Shown piece by piece: positions 57,601 to 64,000 of a stretch of DNA of 64,000 nt (position 1 is the first letter of the stretch; the number at the start of each line of letters is the position of its first letter). A model generated the notes under the pieces. It was not told where the DNA came from and made no database searches. It saw nothing but the letters and a program-made list of their open reading frames with translations. Both the position numbers and the translations under genes were made by a program. This DNA comes from Catellatospora coxensis (GTDB taxonomy: Bacteria > Actinomycetota > Actinomycetes > Mycobacteriales > Micromonosporaceae). The DNA lies in assembly GCF_016862635.1 (NCBI RefSeq), contig NZ_BONI01000004.1, forward strand, positions 124,001-188,000. Direction: 5' to 3'.

Positions 57601-58395
57601 GTGATCGAGCTCAAGTCCGCCGACGAGATCGGCCGCATGGCGGTGACCGGCCGGTTCGTCGGCGAACTGCTCGCCGAGCTGGGCGCGGCCGCGGCGGTCG
57701 GCGTCAACCTGATGGACCTCGAACACCAGGCCCGCCGCCGGATCGCCGAACGCGGCGCGCAATCCTGCTACTGGGACTACGCCCCGTCGTTCGGCCGCGG
57801 CCCGTTCCGCAACATGCTGTGCCTGTCGGTCAACGACGCGGTGCTGCACGGCCTGCCGCACGACTACGTGCTGCGCGACGGCGACCTGCTCAGCATCGAC
57901 ATGGCGGTCGGCATCGACGGCTGGGTCGCCGACTCCGCGCTGTCGGTCGTCGTCGGCGCCCCCGACCCGGCCGACCTGAGACTGATCGAGGCCACCGAGG
58001 TCGCGCTGGAAGCCGCCATCACCGCCGCCCAGCCCGGCGGCCGCCTCGGCGACGTCTCCCACGCGATCGGCGAGGTCGCCCACTCCTACGGCTACCGCGT
58101 CAACGGCGAGTTCGGCGGCCACGGCATCGGCCGCACCATGCACGAGTCCCCGCACGTCGCCAACAGCGGCCGCGCCGGCCGTGGCGTGAAACTCGTCCCC
58201 GGCCTCACCATCGCGATCGAACCCTGGTTCTGCCGCTCCACCGACCGGGTCAAGTACGACGCCGACGGCTGGACGATCCGCTCCGCCGACGGCTCCCGCA
58301 CCGCCCACTCCGAACACACCGTCGCCATCACGGACTCCGGCCCCCAGGTCCTGACCCGCCGCCCGGAGGTTCGGCAGGGTAGACATACGTCGTGA
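57601..58395 (+). CDS. map: Type I methionine aminopeptidase
   Basis: This 264-residue cytosolic metallo-aminopeptidase removes initiator Met. The five metal ligands are visible: Asp in LLSIDMAVG, Asp in WVADSALS, His in GGHGIGRTMHESP, Glu in IAIEPWF and Glu in AHSEHTVAI. A typical N-terminal IELKSADEIGRMAVTGRFVGELL opens the fold. I chose GTG 57601 because AGGAGG lies 5 bases before it; ATG 57586 is upstream of that ribosome site and is probably not the start. This is likely an accessory copy, given its special operator and isolated context. The stop overlaps a small lipoprotein gene by 4 bases. Confidence 0.93.
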   Translation: MIELKSADEIGRMAVTGRFVGELLAELGAAAAVGVNLMDLEHQARRRIAERGAQSCYWDYAPSFGRGPFRNMLCLSVNDAVLHGLPHDYVLRDGDLLSIDMAVGIDGWVADSALSVVVGAPDPADLRLIEATEVALEAAITAAQPGGRLGDVSHAIGEVAHSYGYRVNGEFGGHGIGRTMHESPHVANSGRAGRGVKLVPGLTIAIEPWFCRSTDRVKYDADGWTIRSADGSRTAHSEHTVAITDSGPQVLTRRPEVRQGRHTS

Positions 58396-58562
58396 GACGC
58401 CGTGCCCTGCTCGCACTGCCGCTGCTGGCAGCGGCCGCCGGATGCGCGCCGACCGCCCCCGCCCCGATCCCGTCCCCGGAGGACACCAAGGACGGGGTGG
58501 ACGCGCTCGAACACGCGCGCCGCCGCGGCTTCGGCGAGCTGGTCGCGATCCTGTCGCGCTGA
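58392..58562 (+). CDS. Small lipoprotein (56 aa)
   Basis: GTG 58392 overlaps the aminopeptidase stop (GTGA) and opens a 56-codon frame encoding MRRRALLALPLLAAAAGC, a complete lipoprotein signal with lipobox AAGC (Cys18). A Pro-rich spacer (APTAPAPIPSP) and a charged helix ending GELVAILSR follow. The signal, codon use and coupling to the aminopeptidase make a real gene likely despite the size. Function unknown. It is 7 bases from the convergent ArsR-like gene. Confidence 0.7.
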   Translation: MRRRALLALPLLAAAAGCAPTAPAPIPSPEDTKDGVDALEHARRRGFGELVAILSR

Positions 58563-58569
58563 GCCGCGC

Positions 58570-59265
58570 TCAGTCGAGGGTGATGCCGAACAGGTCGTGC
58601 AGCGCGCCGACGCCCGACGGGGTGATCCGGAGGGCGCGGCCGGTGCCGACGGGTTCGAGCCAGCCCGTGTCCATCGCGTGCGCGCGCAGCGCCGCGCCGA
58701 GGACGCCGGCGAGGTGCGGGCGGCGTTCGGTCCAGTCGAGGCAGCTGCGGACCAGCGGACGCGAGCCGCGGCGCTGCGGGTCCACGTCGATGCCGACACC
58801 GGCCAGCCAGGCGCGGCCCGGCGCGGTCACGGCCAGACCCGCGTCGTCCGTGACCACGCCGCGTGCCAGCAGGGCGTCCGCCAGGGCTACGCCGAGGCGG
58901 CCGGCGAGATGGTCGTAGCAGGTCCGGGCCTGCGCCTCGGCGCTGCGGCGGATGCTGCCGCGCAGATTGCGCGGCGCGGGCGCCGCACCCGACTTCGCCG
59001 CGAACGTGGCCAGGTCCTCGATCAGCGCGGCGGTTTCGGGCCCGGCCAGCCGCAGGTAGCGATGCCGGCCCTGGCGCTCCTCGACCAGCAGCCCTCCGGC
59101 CACCAGCCGGGACAGGTGCTCGCTCGCGGTCGACGCGACGACGCCCACGTGGTGGGCCAGCTCGCCCGCGGTCCAGGCACGGCCGTCCAGCAGCGCGAGG
59201 CAGATCGCGGCGCGGGTGGGGTCGGCCAGCAGCCCGGCCAACCGGGCCAGCTGTTGCGTGGGCAT
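58570..59265 (-). CDS. ArsR-like winged-helix regulator
   Basis: This is a 231-residue regulator with an N-terminal ArsR helix-turn-helix (LARLAGLLADPTRAAICLALLDGRAWTAGELAHHVGVVASTASEHLSRLVAGGLL) and a C-terminal helical domain of 120 residues of unknown fold. No metal-binding cysteine pair in the recognition helix is visible, so it is probably not a metal sensor. I chose ATG 59265; a GTG at 59316 would put the perfect palindrome at 59290-59305 inside the gene. The palindrome lies between it and the divergent P450-like gene, so it is likely the repressor of both. Confidence 0.88.
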   Translation of the reverse strand: MPTQQLARLAGLLADPTRAAICLALLDGRAWTAGELAHHVGVVASTASEHLSRLVAGGLLVEERQGRHRYLRLAGPETAALIEDLATFAAKSGAAPAPRNLRGSIRRSAEAQARTCYDHLAGRLGVALADALLARGVVTDDAGLAVTAPGRAWLAGVGIDVDPQRRGSRPLVRSCLDWTERRPHLAGVLGAALRAHAMDTGWLEPVGTGRALRITPSGVGALHDLFGITLD

Positions 59266-59289
59266 GCGGCCATCATGCCCCAGCGACGG

Positions 59290-59305
59290 TTCGGCGTACG
59301 CCGAA
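59290..59305. promoter_or_regulatory. Perfect 16-bp palindrome in divergent promoter (ArsR-like operator)
   Basis: TTCGGCGTACGCCGAA is fully self-complementary and sits 25 bases from both start codons (59265 minus and 59331 plus). Such placement is typical of autoregulated divergent operators. Confidence 0.75.
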
Positions 59306-59330
59306 GTATTCCGCACATAGCGTCGGCCCC

Positions 59331-60281
59331 ATGACGATCCACGCCCCGTCCACCTGTGTCACCGCGTACGCCGACGCCCGCGCGGTGCTCGACGAGCCGC
59401 AGCTGGTCCCCGAACCCGCCGTCGTACCGGACGCGCCCGAGGGCACTCTGGCCTGGTTGCGCGCCACCGTCGCCCGCTTCACCGGCGACGCATGTGTGCA
59501 CGCCCGCCGTCGTGCCCGCACAGTGGTGGAGCTTGCGCGCCTCGACCCGGGCGAACTGCGCCAGACGGCTGCCGGCTCACCGGTCGGCGCGGACGACCGG
59601 CACAGGGTCATCCGCATCCTGGCCGAGGCGCTGGGCCTGCCCGGCCCGGACGCGGTGGCCGACGCGGTCATCACTGTCGCCGCCGGATACTTCGGCGGCG
59701 AACTGACCCCCAGCCAGGTGAAAGCCGCCGACGAGGCCGTAGCGTCGCTGCTCGCCCGGACAGCCGGGGCCGACGCCGAGGCAGACCCGGACGCCGCCGC
59801 GCAACGGATCGGGCTGCTGGTACAGGCATGCGACGCGACCGCCCGGTTGGTCGAGCACGCCCGCCGGTGCGCGCCGGACGGTCTCCCGCCGGGTGGCGCG
59901 GGCGCCCTCCTCGCGCAGGTGCTGCGCCACGACCCGCCGGTGACCGCGCTGCGCCGACAGGCGCTGGCCGACATCCGCGTCGGCACGCTGGACCTTCAGG
60001 CAGGGGAGGTGGTGCTGATCGACGTCACCGCCGCGAAGCCGGGCGCCACCGCTGATCCGTCCGATCCGGACACCGGTACCGATGACGAACAGGCTCATCT
60101 CGCCTTCGGTGCGGGGCCGCACCGGTGTCCGGGACAGGCGCAGGCGCTGGCGCTCGCCGCCGGGCTGCTGGAGCGGGACGATCCGGCCGCGCAGGTCACC
60201 GACGCGGTCGCACGGGTGCTGGACCTCGCCGGGGCCGTCGGCCGCCTGGGTGAATCCGCCGACCCCGAGGAGCAGGTATGA
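59331..60281 (+). CDS. Degenerate cytochrome P450-like protein
   Basis: This 316-residue protein keeps the P450 haem-ligand loop: HLAFGAGPHRCPG with Cys266. It is some 80-90 residues shorter than usual bacterial P450s, lacks most N-terminal beta strands, and where the K-helix ExxR should be it reads AQVLR (Gln in place of Glu, about residues 196-199). The I-helix oxygen-binding segment is also unclear (VQACDATARLV). Either it is a non-canonical haem protein or a decayed monooxygenase. No frameshift was seen. The stop overlaps the next gene's ATG (ATGA). Confidence 0.75.
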   Translation: MTIHAPSTCVTAYADARAVLDEPQLVPEPAVVPDAPEGTLAWLRATVARFTGDACVHARRRARTVVELARLDPGELRQTAAGSPVGADDRHRVIRILAEALGLPGPDAVADAVITVAAGYFGGELTPSQVKAADEAVASLLARTAGADAEADPDAAAQRIGLLVQACDATARLVEHARRCAPDGLPPGGAGALLAQVLRHDPPVTALRRQALADIRVGTLDLQAGEVVLIDVTAAKPGATADPSDPDTGTDDEQAHLAFGAGPHRCPGQAQALALAAGLLERDDPAAQVTDAVARVLDLAGAVGRLGESADPEEQV

Positions 60282-61078
60282 GCACCGTCGCCGCCGACGC
60301 CTTCCGCGAACTGCACCACCGGCCCGGCACACCGTTGCTGCTGCCGAACGCCTGGGACCACGCCTCCGCCGCCGCGCTGGCCGCGGCCGGTTTCGCCGCC
60401 GTCGGCACCACCAGCCTCGGTGTCGCCGCCGCGGCCGGGCTGCCCGACGGCACCGGCCGGACCCGCGCTGAGACGCTGCGGCTCGCGCGCCGGATCGGCG
60501 GCGGGCCCTTCCTGCTCACCGTCGACGTCGAGGGCGGCTTCAGCGACGACCCGGCCGAGGTCGCCGATACCGTCGCGGAACTCGCCGAGGCGGGCGCGGT
60601 CGGCGTCAACCTGGAGGACGGCCGCGCCGACGGCAGCCTCACCCCACCGCGCCTGCAAGCGGCGAAGATCACCGCCGTCAAGTCGGCCGTGCCGCGGCTC
60701 TTCGTCAACGCCCGCACCGACACCCATTGGCTGGGCGGGGGACGCGAAGGGCAGACGGCCTCCCGCCTGGCGGCCTACCAGGACGCGGGCGCGGACGGCG
60801 TCTTCGTGCCGGGTCTGCCCGATCCGGCGTCCATCGCGGCGGCGGTGGGCGCGACCGTGTTGCCGCTCAACGCCCTCGCCACACCGGACGGTCCTTCGCT
60901 CACCCGTCTCGCTGAACTCGGTGTGCGCCGGGTCAGCCTCGGCTCGCTGCTGTTCCGGCTCGCCCTCGGCGCGGCCGTGGACACCGCCGCGAGCCTTCGT
61001 GCGAACGGCGTCTTCCCGCAGATGCCCTCCGTCCCGGGCTATGCCGTGGTACAGGCGCTCGCCTCGCCCGGGAGCTGA
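60278..61078 (+). CDS. Isocitrate lyase/PEP mutase superfamily protein
   Basis: This is a 266-residue TIM-barrel enzyme of the isocitrate-lyase/phosphonomutase type. Family positions: LLPNAWDHASAAALAAAGFAAVGTTSLGVAAAAG, LLTVDVEGGFSDDPAEVADTV, VGVNLEDGRADGSL and FVNARTDTHWLG. The KKCGH loop of true isocitrate lyase is absent, as in the oxaloacetate/2-methylisocitrate-like or uncharacterised subgroup. It is translationally coupled to the P450-like gene, so both serve the same ArsR-controlled unit. Confidence 0.9.
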   Translation: MSTVAADAFRELHHRPGTPLLLPNAWDHASAAALAAAGFAAVGTTSLGVAAAAGLPDGTGRTRAETLRLARRIGGGPFLLTVDVEGGFSDDPAEVADTVAELAEAGAVGVNLEDGRADGSLTPPRLQAAKITAVKSAVPRLFVNARTDTHWLGGGREGQTASRLAAYQDAGADGVFVPGLPDPASIAAAVGATVLPLNALATPDGPSLTRLAELGVRRVSLGSLLFRLALGAAVDTAASLRANGVFPQMPSVPGYAVVQALASPGS

Positions 61079-61198
61079 AAGAACCCACGCGCATCGGCTT
61101 CGCGCGTTGTCGGCGATAGCGCCGAAGTCCCGCGAGCCCGATCTCGGCCGACTTAGGATTGCGCAGGTCAGGACCTGCCTCACGGGAAGGAGTCTGAC

Positions 61199-61699
61199 AT
61201 GGGCTCCACGAAGTTCTCCGGGTCGCGCCGAGCGATCATCGCGCTGTCCTTCTTTGCTGCGGCGCTGGTCGCCCCGTCGGCGGCCCGCGCCGAGAGCGGC
61301 GTCACCGGTCATGCGATGACCGGCCTCGCCGCCGAACAGGTCACCGTTCAGACGAGACAAGGCCCGATGGGCACCTATCTCACCGATGGGCAAGGCAGGT
61401 CGCTGTACCTGTTCGAGGCGGACACCGCGGGGACGTCCACGTGCGTGGACACCTGCGCGGCTGCCTGGCCGCCGGTGATCACCACCGGTACGCCCCAGGC
61501 GGGTTCCGGCGTCACCGCGGACAAGCTCAAGACGGTCGCCCGGCCCGACGGCAGCATGCAGGTCGTCTACGACAGCCACCCGCTGTACCTGTTCGTCAAG
61601 GACGCCAAGGCGGGGGACACCAACGGCCAGGGCGTGAACGCCTTCGGCGCCCTGTGGTGGCTGGTCGCCCCGACGGGCGAAGCGATCACCACCCGCTGA
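61199..61699 (+). CDS. Secreted COG4315-type repeat protein
   Basis: This 166-residue exported protein has a signal peptide ending APSAARA. Two copies of the COG4315 motif are present: GTYLTDGQGRSLYLFEADTAGTSTCVDTCAAAWPPV and VVYDSHPLYLFVKDAKAGDTNGQGVNAFGALWW. Two cysteines in the first copy (STCVDTC) are typical. The family is secreted in many actinobacteria and its function is not known. A GGAAGGAG ribosome site precedes ATG 61199. Confidence 0.88.
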   Translation: MGSTKFSGSRRAIIALSFFAAALVAPSAARAESGVTGHAMTGLAAEQVTVQTRQGPMGTYLTDGQGRSLYLFEADTAGTSTCVDTCAAAWPPVITTGTPQAGSGVTADKLKTVARPDGSMQVVYDSHPLYLFVKDAKAGDTNGQGVNAFGALWWLVAPTGEAITTR

Positions 61700-61838
61700 T
61701 CCGCTTCGGGGCACCGCTGCACGCCTTCGCCGCCGGCGTCGAAGGCACACGAGCGGTGCCCCCGTCCGTGGTCGACCGGCGCGCTGTTGAAAGGATCGCA
61801 CCCGACGCGTCGGAAGTCGCACCTGCGGAGGCGGATCC

Positions 61839-62807
61839 ATGGAGTACACGCGGCTGGGGCGCACCGGTCTGACCGTGAGCCGGATCGGGCTCGGCTGCAT
61901 GAGCTACGGCGATCCGGCAGGCGGTCTGCACCGGTGGACCCTGGACGAGGACGCGGCAGCCCCGTTCTTCCGGCAGGCCGCCGAGCTGGGCATCACCTTC
62001 TGGGACACCGCGAACGTCTACCAGGGCGGCAGCTCGGAGGCGTTCGTCGGGCGGGCGATCAACAGGTTCTCCCGCCGCGAGGACATCGTGCTGGCCACCA
62101 AGGTCAGCGGCAGGATGCACGACGGCCCCGGTGGCAGCGGCCTGTCCCGGAAGGCCGTCCTGGAACAGGTCGACGGCTCCCTGCGGCGGCTGGGCACCGA
62201 CTACATCGACGTCTACTACATCCACCGCTTCGACCCGGCCACACCGGTCGAGGAGACCATGGCGACCCTGGACGTCCTGGTCAAGGCGGGCAAGGTGCGC
62301 TACCTGGGCGCGTCGTCGATGTGGGCCTGGCAGTTCGCGAAGCTGCAGCACGCCGCGGAGCTCAACGGGTGGACCACGTTCTCGGCCATGCAGGACCAGT
62401 ACAATGTGCTCAGGCGGGAAGAGGAGCGCGACATGATCCCGATGTGCCTGGACCAGGGCGTCGGGCTGACTCCGTACTCGCCGCTGGCCAAGGGCCGCGC
62501 GGCCCGCCCCTGGGGCGCGCAGACGGCCCGCGGCTCCGCCGACGACGTCGCCAGAGCCTTCGACCGCGACGTCGACGAGCCGGTCGTCCGCGCCGTTCAG
62601 GCCGTGGCCGAGGCCCGCGGGGTGCCGATGGCTCAGGTCGCCCTCGCCTGGCTGCTGTCCAAACCCGTGGTGTCCTGCCCGATCGTCGGCGCGACGAAGG
62701 CCGATCACCTCGCCGACGCGGTCGCGGCGCTGGAGCTGTCGTTGACCGACGCCGAGATCGCCGCGCTGGAAAGGGATTACGCGCCGCAGGACAACTACTG
62801 GTGGTGA
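61839..62807 (+). CDS. Aldo/keto reductase
   Basis: This 322-residue NADPH-dependent aldo/keto reductase (AKR, YhdN/Tas-like) opens MEYTRLGRTGLTVSRIGLGCMSYGDP. The tetrad is visible: Asp in FWDTANVY with Tyr, Lys in VLATKVSG and His in VYYIHRFD. It closes with PIVGATKADHLADAVAALELSLTDAEI. It reduces a carbonyl compound. It runs toward the DUF5937 gene and the two ends are 9 bases apart. Confidence 0.93.
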   Translation: MEYTRLGRTGLTVSRIGLGCMSYGDPAGGLHRWTLDEDAAAPFFRQAAELGITFWDTANVYQGGSSEAFVGRAINRFSRREDIVLATKVSGRMHDGPGGSGLSRKAVLEQVDGSLRRLGTDYIDVYYIHRFDPATPVEETMATLDVLVKAGKVRYLGASSMWAWQFAKLQHAAELNGWTTFSAMQDQYNVLRREEERDMIPMCLDQGVGLTPYSPLAKGRAARPWGAQTARGSADDVARAFDRDVDEPVVRAVQAVAEARGVPMAQVALAWLLSKPVVSCPIVGATKADHLADAVAALELSLTDAEIAALERDYAPQDNYWW

Positions 62808-62816
62808 ACCGCGGCC

Positions 62817-63812
62817 TCAGCCGGCGAGGTCGTCGCCCAGGGCCGTGCGCTGGTAGCGGACGGCCTGCCCGGTGCGTATCCCGGTCACCAGTCCCGCTTC
62901 CCGCAGGACGGCCAGGTGGCCGCCGACCGTGCCCAGGCTGAGGCCGAGCTGCCGGACGAGCTGCGTGGTGGTCGCCGGCACGGCCAGCGCCCGCAGCACG
63001 TCCGCGCGGTGCGCTCCGACCAGCCGGCCCAGGGCCTGCGGAGCGGCCGCGCCCGGCGGCGGGCCGAGCAGGTCGGCGACGCCGCGGGCCGGGTAGACCA
63101 GGGCGTACGGCCAGGGCGGCTCGACGTAGCTGATCAGCGTGCCGAACACGGTGGGCATCAGCAGCAGCCCTTTACCGCCGAGCCGGTATCGCTCCCGTTG
63201 CGAGCGCGGGCCGGTGCGCACCTGGATGGTGCCCGAGGGCCCGGCGGAGTGCCAGCTCACCCGGGGGTCGAGGTCGGCCAGCGCGGCCGCCCACCCGTAC
63301 ATGGCCAGGTGCCCGGCGCGGCGTACGAGGTCGCGTTCGAGCACCGTGCGCAGCCGTGGCCAGTCGGGCTCGACGAGGGCGTGCCAGGTGGCCTCGATCG
63401 CGTCGGACAGCCGGTCGAGCACGTCGGGGCCGTCGAGGATGCGCTGGACGTACCGCGGTGGGGTGCGCAGTCCCGCGAGGTTGCGGGCGAGTTCGGCGTG
63501 TACGCGGCGCAGCGGCGTGGCCCGCACGACGGCCAGCTCGGCGGCGAAGTCGTCGCCGGTCCCGGTCGGCGGCGGGTGGATGAAGTCCGCGTTGTACGCG
63601 CCGCGCCGGAACAGGGCCGTCAACGCCCCGACGGCGGGCACCGCCCGGCGCAGTTCCTCGTACCGTGGGCCGATCCGGTCGGCCCACGGCCGTAGCGGGC
63701 CGGCCGCCTGGACCCCGGCCGCCACCCGCAGGGCCTGCACGGCCTCGCCGAGCGGAGAGATCGCGTACCGGGTGCGCGCGACGTCGGCCGGGCTCACCTC
63801 GATGACCAGCAT
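62817..63812 (-). CDS. DUF5937/ArsR-type C-terminal HTH regulator
   Basis: This is a 331-residue regulator whose first two thirds resemble DUF5937 (EVSPADVARTRYAISPLGEAVQALRV, RILDGPDVLDRLSDAIEATWHALVEPDWPRLRTVLERDL) and whose last 90 residues form an ArsR winged helix (ALGRLVGAHRADVLRALAVPATTTQLVRQLGLSLGTVGGHLAVLREAGLV). GGAGG lies before the ATG. It is divergent from the MFS gene at the window's right edge and so probably controls it. The ligand is unknown. Confidence 0.9.
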   Translation of the reverse strand: MLVIEVSPADVARTRYAISPLGEAVQALRVAAGVQAAGPLRPWADRIGPRYEELRRAVPAVGALTALFRRGAYNADFIHPPPTGTGDDFAAELAVVRATPLRRVHAELARNLAGLRTPPRYVQRILDGPDVLDRLSDAIEATWHALVEPDWPRLRTVLERDLVRRAGHLAMYGWAAALADLDPRVSWHSAGPSGTIQVRTGPRSQRERYRLGGKGLLLMPTVFGTLISYVEPPWPYALVYPARGVADLLGPPPGAAAPQALGRLVGAHRADVLRALAVPATTTQLVRQLGLSLGTVGGHLAVLREAGLVTGIRTGQAVRYQRTALGDDLAG

Positions 63813-63871
63813 GTTTCGCCTCCACGCGAAAGCTTAGCCAGGCGCGCCCCACCGGCCCGAAGTTGTCCGGC

Positions 63872-64000
63872 ATGACGACCGCCGACACCGCCGCCACCTA
63901 CCGCGAGGTCTTCGCGGTGCGCCAGTTCCGGGTGCTGTTCACCGGCTACGCGCTGTTCCTCACCGGCGAATCGGTCAAGATGCTCGCGCTGTCCGTGACC
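63872..64000 (+). CDS. MFS transporter (5' part only)
   Basis: Forty-three codons from ATG 63872 are visible, reading MTTADTAATYREVFAVRQFRV and then a hydrophobic helix (LFTGYALFLTGESVKMLALSVT). This is the usual start of MFS proteins paired with DUF5937 regulators. The rest lies beyond base 64000, so the family is a fair inference rather than proven. Confidence 0.75.
   Translation, partial: MTTADTAATYREVFAVRQFRVLFTGYALFLTGESVKMLALSVT

Noticed and set aside
60095..61900. A 601-codon minus-strand frame over the P450-like and PEP-mutase genes
   Set aside because: The plus-strand genes have family motifs and overlapping starts; this frame is low-complexity Arg/Gly and crosses several genes.

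Overview
The window is high-GC (about 70% or more by eye), gene-dense actinobacterial chromosome. GTG starts, four-base start/stop overlaps and GC-rich palindromes are common. A secreted cutinase, a pectate lyase with a CBM2 module, a PA14/DUF1080 giant, a LAL-type LuxR regulator, DUF1304 and GPP34 proteins together suggest a mycelial soil actinomycete, most likely Micromonosporaceae. That placement is inference; no rRNA or tRNA gene is present. I see no IS element, CRISPR array, integrase or phage gene.

Layout. 1-2.5 kb: the ssuABC-type sulfonate/sulfur ABC operon (minus, ATPase cut by the window edge). 2.5-7.3 kb: a DEAD-box helicase, DUF1304 protein, MFS exporter and two small unknowns. 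7.3-11 kb: a cutinase with seven C-terminal repeats, followed by a sensor kinase/LuxR-type response regulator pair; an exact 15-bp inverted motif lies upstream of both. 11-13.1 kb: a lipoprotein, an ECF sigma factor and a membrane anti-sigma candidate whose outer domain resembles the lipoprotein. 13.1-16.6 kb: an M23 peptidase behind a likely c-di-AMP riboswitch, a PHP hydrolase, and PadR and BlaI regulators. 16.7-23.1 kb: a tripartite tricarboxylate transporter (tctCBA), a CitA/CitB-type two-component system and a second, orphan TctC. 23.1-30.5 kb: an M56 peptidase, then an iron-regulated divergon with two tandem IdeR-like boxes: an adenylation/carrier/acyltransferase-3 fusion on one side and an Fe(III) ABC transporter on the other. 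30.5-34.7 kb: a methyltransferase, a broken asparagine-synthase-like remnant, a hexapeptide acetyltransferase, a sensor-type lipoprotein and a GPP34 protein.

34.8-40.9 kb holds the most unusual locus: seven translationally coupled genes encoding a KASIII-like enzyme with rearranged catalytic residues, a ferritin-like diiron oxygenase, a stand-alone carrier protein, an amino-acid:[carrier protein] ligase (class II aminoacyl-tRNA-synthetase-like), an NAD(P)-dependent reductase/epimerase, a DUF3419 (BtaA-like aminocarboxypropyl transferase) protein and a GNAT-fold protein. I read it as a compact, tRNA-independent pathway that loads an amino acid on a carrier protein, oxidises or condenses it and decorates it from SAM. 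I know of no characterised pathway with this composition.

41-50 kb is a secretion-rich region: pectate lyase-CBM2, a Z-prenyl diphosphate synthase, a VPS62/aerolysin-like candidate pore-forming protein, a propeller-like protein and a 1155-residue PA14/propeller/2xF5-8C/DUF1080 protein. 50-57.6 kb: VOC and NmrA proteins, a LAL regulator, an intergenic G-quadruplex motif and tandem paralogous epoxide hydrolases. 57.5-64 kb: a methionine aminopeptidase behind two AT-rich tandem palindromes and overlapped by a 56-codon lipoprotein gene; an ArsR-like regulator divergent from a degenerate P450 plus PEP-mutase-family pair with a perfect 16-bp palindrome between them; a COG4315-type secreted protein, an aldo/keto reductase, a DUF5937 regulator and the start of an MFS gene.
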